A stretch of 9,646 bases of DNA from Anaerolineae bacterium (GTDB lineage: Bacteria; Chloroflexota; Anaerolineae; UBA4142), in assembly GCA_026417715.1 (NCBI GenBank), contig JAOACU010000094.1, positions 1 through 9,646 on the forward strand. Direction: 5' to 3'. Positions 1 to 6,761 of this stretch are shown in pieces. The notes below the pieces were generated by a model. The model made no database searches. It had not been told where the DNA came from and worked only from the letters and a program-made list of their open reading frames with translations. Position 1 is the stretch's first letter. Each line of letters opens with the position of its first letter. Made by a program: the position numbers and the translations under genes.

Positions 1-974
1 CGTTCGGCATCGGCACGAGCGAAGTGGAGCACGTCTTGGCGACGCAATGCCTGTTGCAACGCAAACCCAAGACGATGCAAGTGCGCGTGGAGGGCGCGCT
101 CCCGCGCGGTGTGACGAGCAAGGACATCATCCTCGCGCTCATCGCGCGCATCGGCATTGGTGGCGGCACTGGTCACGTCATCGAGTACACCGGCACGACG
201 ATTCGCGCGCTCTCGATGGAAGCGCGCCTAACGTTGTGCAATATGTCCATCGAAGCCGGCGCGCGTGCGGGAATGATCGCGCCTGACGATACGACGTTCG
301 AGTATCTGGCGGGTCGTGAATTCGCGCCGAAAGGTGCGGCGTGGGATGCCGCGCTCGCACATTGGCGCGAACTCGTCACCGATGAGGGCGCGTCGTACGA
401 TCGCACTGTCACGCTCGATGCGAACACGCTCGAACCGATGGTCACCTTCGGTACGAATCCGAGTATGGCGATTCCCATCTCTGGACGCGTACCCGATCCG
501 AATGCCACCCCAGACCCTATCGGCACGCGCAAGGCACTCGACTATATGGGCTTGCGTCCGGGGCAAGCGATGTTGGGACATCCCATCAACGTCGTGTTCA
601 TCGGCAGTTGCACGAACGGACGTTTGGAAGATTTGCGCCTTGCCGCGTCCATTTTCAAGAATCGTCGCGTTGCGCCGAATGTGCGCGCGCTCATTGTGCC
701 CGGTTCGCGCGCGGTCAAATGTCAAGCCGAAGCCGAAGGACTCGACGCGATTTTTCGCGCGGCAGGATGCGAATGGCGCGAACCCGGCTGTTCGATGTGT
801 ATCGGAATGAACGGCGACACGATTGCGCCCGGCGAATATTGCGTCAGCACGAGCAATCGCAACTTTGAAGGACGACAAGGCAAAGGTGGACGCACGATTC
901 TGGCATCGCCACTCACAGCGGCGGCAAGCGCGGTGGCGGGTGTGATTGCGGATGCGCGGGGGATGTTGGCGTGA
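1..974 (+). CDS. leuC: 3-isopropylmalate dehydratase large subunit (5' partial)
   Basis: Large subunit of isopropylmalate isomerase, the cytoplasmic [4Fe-4S] enzyme that interconverts 2- and 3-isopropylmalate. With CimA in the cluster it probably also isomerises citramalate to methylmalate. The reading frame is open from the first full codon at base 3, which begins FGIGTSEVEHVLATQ, so the gene starts outside the window. 323 residues are visible, the C-terminal two thirds of a family of about 420-470 residues. The three cluster cysteines are present: one in GSCTNGR (codon 609-611) and two in CSMC (789-791 and 798-800). The aconitase-family stretch STSNRNFEGRQGKGG follows. The sequence resembles the longer bacterial LeuC type rather than the archaeal homoaconitase-like type. 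The TGA stop at 972-974 is followed directly by a repeat array, then leuD. Annotation is secure from conserved motifs; the start is unknown. Confidence 0.97.
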   Translation, partial: FGIGTSEVEHVLATQCLLQRKPKTMQVRVEGALPRGVTSKDIILALIARIGIGGGTGHVIEYTGTTIRALSMEARLTLCNMSIEAGARAGMIAPDDTTFEYLAGREFAPKGAAWDAALAHWRELVTDEGASYDRTVTLDANTLEPMVTFGTNPSMAIPISGRVPDPNATPDPIGTRKALDYMGLRPGQAMLGHPINVVFIGSCTNGRLEDLRLAASIFKNRRVAPNVRALIVPGSRAVKCQAEAEGLDAIFRAAGCEWREPGCSMCIGMNGDTIAPGEYCVSTSNRNFEGRQGKGGRTILASPLTAAASAVAGVIADARGMLA

Positions 975-1163
975 AGCGAGAGAGCGTGGAGCGAGAGGGC
1001 GAGAGGGCGTGGAGCGAGCGCGCGAGAGAGCGAGAGAGCGTGAGGAGTATTGCGTATTGCGTGATGCGTATTGCGTGATGCGTAAACCTCGAACCTCGAA
1101 CATCGAACCTGCAACCTGAAACTTGCAACCTGCAACCTGAAACCTGAAACTTGCAACCTCAAA
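975..1163 (+). repeat. Mosaic 7-bp tandem-repeat spacer between leuC and leuD
   Basis: The whole 189-bp gap is low-complexity repeat. Bases 975 to about 1046 are purine-rich units of 7 or 8 bp around GCGAGAG and GCGTGGA. From 1047 to 1158 come 16 consecutive heptamers without a break in register: GTATTGC or GTGATGC units first, one transitional GTAAACC at 1082-1088, then TCGAACC, and finally alternating TGCAACC, TGAAACC and TGAAACT. The array stops only five bases before the leuD ATG, and no Shine-Dalgarno sequence or obvious promoter is visible in it. Both strands look open for long stretches because the period is 7 and the units rarely contain stops on the - strand; this is a composition artefact, not coding. 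The function is unknown. Confidence 0.93.
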
Positions 1164-1775
1164 ATGCCAAACAAACTTACCACTCTGACTTCGCGCGTCG
1201 TCGCGCTTCCAGTCGAAAATATTGATACAGACCAAATCATTCCCGCGCGCTATCTCAAGGCGATTGACAAGGCGGGAATGGGCGCGCACTTGTTTGCCGA
1301 TTGGCGATACGACGCGGCGGGAAATCCCAAACCCGACTTTGTGTTGAACCAGCCGCACGCGCGCGGCGCGCAAATTTTGCTGGCGGGCGATAATTTCGCG
1401 TGCGGTAGTTCGCGCGAGCACGCGGTTTGGGCACTCACCGATTTTGGTTTTCGCGCGGTCATCAGTACTTCCATCGCCGACATTTTTCGCAACAACGCGC
1501 TCAAAAACGGCTTGCTCCCGATTGTCGTGGACGCGGCAACGCATCGCGAATTGTTCGCGCTCGTCGCCGCAAATCCCGACGCCGAATTGACGATTGACGT
1601 TGCCGCGCAAACACTCACCTTGCCCAACGGTCGCGTCGTCACCTTCGATTTGGACGCGTTCGCCAAGACGTGTCTCCTTGAAGGCGTGGACGAACTTGGC
1701 TACTTGCTTGCGCGCCTTGAAGCGATCGAAGCGTATGAGCGTCGCACGCATCACGTAATACGCAATACGCAGTAA
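1164..1775 (+). CDS. leuD: 3-isopropylmalate dehydratase small subunit
   Basis: Small, swivelling-domain subunit that pairs with LeuC to form the isopropylmalate (and citramalate) isomerase. It has 203 residues, the normal length for bacterial LeuD. Motifs seen: NIDTDQIIPARYLK near residues 19-32, the substrate-loop motif NFACGSSREHA around 77-87, FRNNALKNGLLP around 108-119, and a C-terminal KTCLLEGVDELGYLL. The ATG at 1164 gives the expected MPNKL start and sits right after the heptamer array with no ribosome-binding site. The last nine codons (THHVIRNTQ) and the TAA stop lie inside another heptamer array, so the tail is repeat-derived and probably dispensable. It is followed 35 bp later by cimA and is probably co-transcribed with leuC and cimA. 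Confidence 0.97.
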   Translation: MPNKLTTLTSRVVALPVENIDTDQIIPARYLKAIDKAGMGAHLFADWRYDAAGNPKPDFVLNQPHARGAQILLAGDNFACGSSREHAVWALTDFGFRAVISTSIADIFRNNALKNGLLPIVVDAATHRELFALVAANPDAELTIDVAAQTLTLPNGRVVTFDLDAFAKTCLLEGVDELGYLLARLEAIEAYERRTHHVIRNTQ

Positions 1776-1804
1776 GCAGTATTGCGTAGTGCGTATTTCG
1801 TATT
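1746..1804 (+). repeat. Inverted heptamer array and hairpin over the leuD stop codon
   Basis: Bases 1746-1773 hold four heptamers in one orientation (ACGCATC, ACGTAAT, ACGCAAT, ACGCAGT). After a short centre, bases 1784-1804 hold three in the opposite orientation (GCGTAGT, GCGTATT, TCGTATT). The two halves can pair: TACGCAATAC at 1759-1768 with GTATTGCGTA at 1779-1788 is a perfect 10-bp stem around a 10-nt loop, and pairing continues imperfectly outward. The leuD TAA (1773-1775) is in the loop. No T-tract follows, so this is not a standard terminator. The GTATTGC units match those upstream of leuD. Confidence 0.88.
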
Positions 1805-1810
1805 TTGATT

Positions 1811-3385
1811 ATGCCCATCCAAATTTACGATACCACTCTCCGCGATGGCACGCAAGGCGAAGGAATTGCGTTCACGTGCCAAGATAAACTGCGCATTGCG
1901 CGTCTTCTCGACGATTTCGGTGTGGCGTACATCGAAGGGGGCTGGCCCCTCTCGAATCCCAAAGACGCGGAATTTTTTGCGCGCGCCAAGACGCTGACGT
2001 GGAAACACGCGCGCCTTGCCGCGTTTGGTTCGACGTGTCGTGTGAACAGCCAACCCGATGACGATGCCAACTTGCGCGCGCTCCTCGATGCTGAAACGCC
2101 AGTCGTTACGGTTGTTGGCAAGACGTGGACGCTGCACGTGACCGATGTGCTGCAGACCACGTTGGAAGAAAATTTGCGAATCATTCGCGCATCGCTGGCG
2201 TATCTCAAAGCGCGCGGACGCGAAGTGATTTACGACGCCGAACACTTTTTCGATGGCTATCGCGCCGACGCCGCGTACGCGCTCGCCACATTGCGCGCGG
2301 CGTTTGACGGCGGCGCCGATTCGATATCGTTGTGCGATACGAACGGTGGAATGCTTCCGCATCAAATCGAAGAGATTGTGCGCGCGGTGCGCGCGCAATT
2401 TCCCGAAAAATCGTTTGGCATTCACGCGCACAACGATAGCGGTTGCGCGGTCGCCAATTCACTTGCCGCGCTGCGCGCGGGTTGCAATCTGGTGCAAGGT
2501 ACCATCAACGGTTACGGTGAACGCTGTGGGAATGCGGATTTGTGCGCGGTGATTCCGAACGTGGAATTGAAAATGGGGTTGACGTGCTTGCCATCGGGTC
2601 ACCTGAAAGAGTTGACGCGCGTGGCGCGCACAGTCGCGGAAATCGCCAACCTTGCGATGGACAATCGGCAAGCGTATGTGGGGCGGAGTGCGTTCGCGCA
2701 CAAGGGCGGCATTCACGTTGCCGCACAGCGTCGCAATGGGCAGAGTTATCAGCACATTGACCCGATGCAAGTCGGCAATGTTTCGCGCGTGCTCGTTTCG
2801 GAACTGTCAGGTCGCGGCAACTTGATGAGCAAAGCGGAAGAGTTGGGACTTGCCACCGATGCAAACAAGATGGCGACGCTGTTGCAACGCGTCAAAGAAC
2901 TCGAAGCGCGCGGCTTTCACTTCGAGTCTGCCGATGCTTCGATCGAAATGATGTTGCGACGCGCGCAAACCGATTATCGTCCCTTGTTCGAGATGCTCGA
3001 CTTTATGGTTGTGGTGGAGCATCGCACGGGACGCGGCTTGTTCGCCGAAGCCAGCATCAAGTTGCGCACGAATGGGGAAATCGTTCACGCCGTCGCCGAA
3101 GGCAATGGACCCGTGAACGCGCTCGACAATGCACTACGCAAAGCGTTGCGCGAACACTATCCTGCCATCGAACAATTTCATCTCGTTGATTACAAAGTGC
3201 GCATTCTCGATGGCAACGCGGGCACAGCGGCAACGACGCGCGTGCTCATCGAAACAGCGAATCATCGGCAAACGTGGTGCACCGTCGGCGCCTCGACGAA
3301 CATCATCGAAGCCAGTTGGCTCGCCCTCTACGACGCCGTCGAATACGGCTTACTGAACACTGAACACTTGAAAACTGAAAACTGA
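1811..3385 (+). CDS. cimA: (R)-citramalate synthase
   Basis: Condenses pyruvate with acetyl-CoA to (R)-citramalate, the first step of the threonine-independent route to isoleucine. 524 residues from ATG 1811, the usual length for the long bacterial CimA type; an in-frame TTG at 1805 would add two residues. The N-terminal TIM barrel shows YDTTLRDGTQGEG (residues 6-18, with metal/substrate Arg11-Asp12), EGGWPLSNPKD, GKTWTLHV, DAEHFFDGY, CDTNGG, the metal-binding IHAHNDSGCAVANS and GTINGYGERCGN, then VGRSAFAHKGGIHV. The C-terminal LeuA-type allosteric domain contains FMVVVEHRTGRG and GNAGTAATTRVLIE. These motifs and the domain order fit CimA rather than LeuA (2-isopropylmalate synthase) or homocitrate synthase. 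The final codons (about LNTEHLKTEN) and stop are made of a heptamer array. No Shine-Dalgarno sequence precedes the start. Confidence 0.94.
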   Translation: MPIQIYDTTLRDGTQGEGIAFTCQDKLRIARLLDDFGVAYIEGGWPLSNPKDAEFFARAKTLTWKHARLAAFGSTCRVNSQPDDDANLRALLDAETPVVTVVGKTWTLHVTDVLQTTLEENLRIIRASLAYLKARGREVIYDAEHFFDGYRADAAYALATLRAAFDGGADSISLCDTNGGMLPHQIEEIVRAVRAQFPEKSFGIHAHNDSGCAVANSLAALRAGCNLVQGTINGYGERCGNADLCAVIPNVELKMGLTCLPSGHLKELTRVARTVAEIANLAMDNRQAYVGRSAFAHKGGIHVAAQRRNGQSYQHIDPMQVGNVSRVLVSELSGRGNLMSKAEELGLATDANKMATLLQRVKELEARGFHFESADASIEMMLRRAQTDYRPLFEMLDFMVVVEHRTGRGLFAEASIKLRTNGEIVHAVAEGNGPVNALDNALRKALREHYPAIEQFHLVDYKVRILDGNAGTAATTRVLIETANHRQTWCTVGASTNIIEASWLALYDAVEYGLLNTEHLKTEN

Positions 3386-3433
3386 AAACTCGAAAACTGA
3401 AAACTGAAAACTGGAAAACTGAAAACTGAAAAC
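3354..3433 (+). repeat. TGAAAAC heptamer array with a 22-bp higher-order period
   Basis: The array starts inside the cimA 3' end with two TGAACAC units (3354-3367). It continues as three blocks, each made of one 8-bp unit followed by two TGAAAAC 7-mers: blocks at 3368-3389, 3390-3411 and 3412-3433. The 8-mers differ only at the second base (TTGAAAAC, TCGAAAAC, TGGAAAAC). This gives an exact 22-bp period repeated three times. One base later comes the leuB ATG. The cimA stop codon TGA (3383-3385) is one of the unit starts. Purine and A richness suggests an unstructured leader; no Shine-Dalgarno sequence is present. Confidence 0.96.
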
Positions 3434-3434
3434 G

Positions 3435-4511
3435 ATGCACGCCCACATCATCACCTTGCCCGGCGATGGCATTGGACCCGAAGTGGTCGCAGAAGGTGTG
3501 CGCGTTCTGCAAACCATCGCGGAAAAATTCAATCACCAGTTCGAGTTCGAGGAGCATCGCATCGGCGGTTGCACGATTGACGCGTACGGCACACCGCTGC
3601 GCGATGAAACACTCGACGCGTGTCGTCGTGCCGATGCAGTGCTACTCGGTGCGGTCGGTGGACCCAAGTGGGATTGCGGTGAGGTGCGCCCCGAACAAGG
3701 TTTGTTGCGACTCCGCAAAGAGTTGAACTTGTTCGCGAATCTGCGTCCCGTCAAACCGCATCCCGCGCTCACGCACGCATCGCCATTGCGCGCGGAGAAA
3801 CTCGTTGGTGTGGATGTGCTCGTGGTGCGTGAGTTGACTGGCGGATTGTACTTTGGCAAGCCACAAGGTCGTTTTGAAGAAAATGGACGCGTGCGCGCGG
3901 TGGATACGCTCGAATACACAGCGGAGGAGATTCGTCGTATCGTTGATTTGGCGTGTCGCTTGGCGCAAACGCGACGCCAGCACGTCACCTCGGTAGACAA
4001 GGCGAACGTGCTGGCAAGTTCCAAACTGTGGCGCGAAATCGCGACCGAGACCGCGCGCGCGTATCCCAACATCACGCTCGATCATCTACTCGTGGACACG
4101 TGTGCGATGCGACTCATCAGCGCGCCCGCGTCGTTCGATGTCATCGTCACTGAAAATATGTTCGGCGATATTCTCACCGACGAAGCCGCCGTGCTCGTCG
4201 GTTCGCTCGGAATGCTACCTTCCGCGTCGCTCGGCGCGGGCACACTCGGCGTGTACGAACCGATTCACGGCTCTGCGCCCGACATTGCTGGCAAAGGCAT
4301 TGCCAATCCGATTGGCACGATTCTCAGCGCGGCGATGTTGTTGCGTCATTCGCTTGACCTGCCACGCGAAGCCGATGCGATCGAACGCGCGGTCGAACGC
4401 GCGCTCACCGATGGTTGCCGCACCGCCGACATTGCACGTCCAGACGAACGCGTCCTCAACACGCGCACAATGACCGACGCAATCCTCGCGCGTCTCACGA
4501 CTGAACACTGA
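3435..4511 (+). CDS. leuB: 3-isopropylmalate dehydrogenase
   Basis: Cytoplasmic NAD-dependent beta-decarboxylating dehydrogenase: 3-isopropylmalate to the leucine 2-oxo-acid precursor and, in the citramalate route, methylmalate to 2-oxobutyrate. 358 residues, the normal length. Residues aligning with known catalytic positions of this family are all present: Arg94, Arg104, Arg132 (VRELTGGLYFGKP), Tyr139, Lys189 (VDKANVL), Asp221 (HLLVDTC), Asp245 and Asp249 (ENMFGDILTDE). The cofactor loop EPIHGSAPDIAGKGIANP (residues 275-292) is the NAD type seen in LeuB rather than isocitrate dehydrogenase. The ATG follows the TGAAAAC array directly. The last codons TTEH and the stop lie at the start of a further short array. 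It is the last gene of the + strand cluster and converges on the transporter gene, with only 25 bp between the two stops. Confidence 0.97.
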   Translation: MHAHIITLPGDGIGPEVVAEGVRVLQTIAEKFNHQFEFEEHRIGGCTIDAYGTPLRDETLDACRRADAVLLGAVGGPKWDCGEVRPEQGLLRLRKELNLFANLRPVKPHPALTHASPLRAEKLVGVDVLVVRELTGGLYFGKPQGRFEENGRVRAVDTLEYTAEEIRRIVDLACRLAQTRRQHVTSVDKANVLASSKLWREIATETARAYPNITLDHLLVDTCAMRLISAPASFDVIVTENMFGDILTDEAAVLVGSLGMLPSASLGAGTLGVYEPIHGSAPDIAGKGIANPIGTILSAAMLLRHSLDLPREADAIERAVERALTDGCRTADIARPDERVLNTRTMTDAILARLTTEH

Positions 4512-4537
4512 AAACTAGAAAACTGAACACTATCAAC
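4502..4537 (+). repeat. Short TGAAAAC-type array between convergent genes
   Basis: Units TGAACAC (4502-4508), TGAAAAC (4509-4515), the 8-mer TAGAAAAC (4516-4523), TGAACAC (4524-4530) and TATCAAC (4531-4537). It begins in the last codons of leuB, supplies its TGA (4509-4511), and ends at the stop codon of the convergent MATE gene. It is the same family as the array upstream of leuB. No terminator hairpin is visible between these two convergent genes. Confidence 0.88.
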
Positions 4538-5946
4538 TACACGCGCAACGTCTTCCACCGCCCGGTGCGAAAGCGCGCAGCGAACAAGAGCGAACGGATC
4601 GCAAAATCGCAAAACCACGCGATCCACATTCCAAACAACCCCAATCCCAGCGCAATCCCCAACGCGTATCCCAACGCAACGCGAATCAGCCAGATGCCGA
4701 TGAACGTCACGGCAAGTGTCGCGCGCGTATCGCCCGCGCCGCGCAGCGCGCTCGCCATAATGATACTGACTGCCATAAACGGTTGCCCAAACGCGATGAA
4801 CGTCAAGCACATTTGCGCGGGTCCCCACACTTCGGCATCAGGCGTGAACAAGCGCACGAGTGGTTCGCGCCAAATCAAAAACGCAATGCCCATCACAATC
4901 ATCCACAGCGTGCCGTGCTTCAACGCTTGATACGCGCTCTGTTCCGCGCGTTCGGGATTTTTCGCGCCCAAGTTTTGTCCCACGAGCGTCGTCGCGGCAA
5001 CGCCGAACGCGAACGCAGGCATAATCGAAAAGTTGCTGATGGTGAATGCCACTTGTTGCGCGGCGTAATTCGCCGTGCCGAGTGAAACCGCCATCGCCGC
5101 GAACATCAAAAAGCCAACTTGGAAGACGATCTGCTCCGCCGCGCTCGGCAAGCCGATGTTGAGAATGCGCGCGATCACGTCGCGATGAAAGCCCCAATCG
5201 CCATGCAAGGTGAGTGGCAAGACCTTGTTGCGTTTGAACAACACATACGCGATGAGGAATGCACCAATCGTACTCGAGGTGACGATCGCAATCGCCGAGC
5301 CGAGCGCGCCGACGCGCGGAAAACCGAAATTGCCAAAGATGAGCGTGTATGCCAACAGAATGTTGATGATGTTGATGAATCCTGTGATGAGCATCGGCGT
5401 AAACGTATCGCCTGCGCCGCGTAGCGTACCGCTACCGATGAACATCACACCCATCACGCACGCGAACAAACCAATGATGCGCAAGAAACTACTTGCCAGC
5501 GCGTTCACGCGTGGTTCTGCCCCCATCACACTGACGATGCCATCCGCCGCGAACAAGGTCACCAGACCGATTCCCAACCCCAGCGCAACGGCGATCGTCA
5601 ACGATTGTTTGGCGATGCGTTCTGCCGCGCGTTGATCGCCCGCGCCAATCGCGCGCGCAACCAGCGCAGTGTTGCCCACCGCCAAGCCCATAAACGCCAC
5701 TTGGAGCAAAAACGTCAATTGCATTCCCAAGCCGATGCCAGCAATCGCCTCCTTGCCAAGTTGTCCGACGAAGAGCATATTGAACACGGACAGCATCGTT
5801 TGGAGAAGATTTTCGACGAGCGAAGGACCGGCGAGAAGTAACAAACGCCGATTCGCACTCATCGGCACATTGAGGGCAGGAGGTTGGCGCAGCGCGGCGA
5901 CGCGCGCTGCAAAGCGCGTCCAAGTGTTTTCGGTTTTCATTGCCAT
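4537..5946 (-). CDS. MATE-family multidrug/Na+ antiporter-type efflux protein
   Basis: Inner-membrane antiporter that exports cationic or aromatic compounds using a Na+ or H+ gradient; the substrate cannot be told from sequence. 469 residues, typical for the family, strongly hydrophobic with about 12 predicted membrane helices in two homologous halves. The repeat is visible as RGAGDT at residues 176-181 and again at 402-407; the second half also has VGQNLGAKNPERAEQ, where the first half has VARAIGAGDQRAAER. The N-terminal 30 or so residues are soluble. Two starts are possible: ATG 5946 (MAMKTEN) overlaps the HAD gene by 10 bp, while ATG 5940 (MKTEN) gives the common 4-bp ATGA overlap. Either way translation is likely coupled to the HAD gene. 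Not assigned to NorM or DinF subgroup. Confidence 0.93.
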   Translation of the reverse strand: MAMKTENTWTRFAARVAALRQPPALNVPMSANRRLLLLAGPSLVENLLQTMLSVFNMLFVGQLGKEAIAGIGLGMQLTFLLQVAFMGLAVGNTALVARAIGAGDQRAAERIAKQSLTIAVALGLGIGLVTLFAADGIVSVMGAEPRVNALASSFLRIIGLFACVMGVMFIGSGTLRGAGDTFTPMLITGFINIINILLAYTLIFGNFGFPRVGALGSAIAIVTSSTIGAFLIAYVLFKRNKVLPLTLHGDWGFHRDVIARILNIGLPSAAEQIVFQVGFLMFAAMAVSLGTANYAAQQVAFTISNFSIMPAFAFGVAATTLVGQNLGAKNPERAEQSAYQALKHGTLWMIVMGIAFLIWREPLVRLFTPDAEVWGPAQMCLTFIAFGQPFMAVSIIMASALRGAGDTRATLAVTFIGIWLIRVALGYALGIALGLGLFGMWIAWFCDFAIRSLLFAARFRTGRWKTLRV

Positions 5947-6731
5947 TGCATCACCACACGTGGAATTTCACTGATGTTTTCTAAAACGTAATCGGGTTGC
6001 ACATCCGCGCGCGCCACATCTTCGCGGCGCGTGACGCCGGTGAGGACGAGGGCGGTGCGCGCGCCAGCAGCGCGTCCCATCACAATATCCGTTTCCAAGC
6101 GATCACCCACGACGAGGCACGCGTTAACTGGCACGCCCATTTGCGCGACTGCCGTTTGGATGATGAGCGGTGAGGGCTTGCCCGCGACAAATTCGACTTT
6201 TTTGTCGGTCGTTGCTTCGAGCGCGGCGATGATGCCGGCGCAATCGGGAATTTCGCCGCCGTCCACAGGACACGACTTGTCCGCGTTCGTCGCGACGAAA
6301 TGCGCGCCGTGAAACTTGATCGCCTGAAACGCAATGTTCCACTTGCGATAATCGAAAGTGCGATCGAACGCGGCGACCACGTACTCGATGTGTGCGGGAT
6401 CGTCGGTTAACTGCAACCCCGCCGCGCGCAATTCTTCCCACAGCGGCGGTTCGCCAATCGGAAAGACGCGCGCGTGTGGCGCGTGGCGCTGAAAATACGC
6501 GATGAGCACGCGCACCGACGTGATGACATCGCGCGGTGTTGCGGGAATGCCCAACCGCGTGAGTTTCGCCGCGTACGCGCTCGCGGGTTCGAGCGGTTTG
6601 TTGGAGATAAAAACGCACGGTAGTCCCCGTGCGCGAATTTCGGCTAATGTTTCGACCGCCCCAGGCAAGGCACGTTCGCCCAAGTACACCGTGCCGTCGA
6701 GATCGAAGATGAAACCGCGAATGTTGGTCAT
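5937..6731 (-). CDS. HAD-superfamily phosphatase, NagD-like (class IIA)
   Basis: Probable cytoplasmic phosphatase for small phosphorylated metabolites. All four HAD motifs are visible: FDLDGTVYLG with nucleophile Asp10 and acid Asp12, motif II FISNK (Ser43), motif III Lys185 in GKPSPLI, and motif IV VGDRLETDI (Asp210, Asp215). The region from about residue 75 to 165, including ATNADKSCPVDGG, fits the C2 cap of the NagD / 4-nitrophenylphosphatase / phosphoglycolate-phosphatase group. Start ATG 6731 gives 264 residues, the usual length. An in-frame TTG at 6776 would add 15 residues with no similarity to the family, and it lies upstream of the predicted transcription start, so it was rejected. 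The ribosome-binding site is weak. The gene overlaps the MATE start. Its neighbour upstream is a glyoxylate-type reductase, so a phosphoglycolate phosphatase role is conceivable but unproven. Confidence 0.92.
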   Translation of the reverse strand: MTNIRGFIFDLDGTVYLGERALPGAVETLAEIRARGLPCVFISNKPLEPASAYAAKLTRLGIPATPRDVITSVRVLIAYFQRHAPHARVFPIGEPPLWEELRAAGLQLTDDPAHIEYVVAAFDRTFDYRKWNIAFQAIKFHGAHFVATNADKSCPVDGGEIPDCAGIIAALEATTDKKVEFVAGKPSPLIIQTAVAQMGVPVNACLVVGDRLETDIVMGRAAGARTALVLTGVTRREDVARADVQPDYVLENISEIPRVVMQWQ

Positions 6732-6761
6732 AGCCAAAGCGCAAGATGTGCAAACGATTGC

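Noticed and set aside
975..1163. The tandem array as a CRISPR array or as a small protein gene.
   Set aside because: Units are 7-8 bp with no unique spacers, and the translations are simple periodic strings, so it is a plain tandem repeat.
228..1754. A 508-codon open frame on the - strand across leuC, the repeat spacer and leuD.
   Set aside because: It is antisense to two well-conserved genes. Its middle part translates heptamer repeats into low-complexity sequence. Long antisense frames are common in this GCGC-rich coding sequence.
1751..2431. A 226-codon - strand open frame opposite cimA.
   Set aside because: It has no recognisable domain, lies fully opposite the conserved cimA barrel, and begins and ends without a ribosome-binding site.
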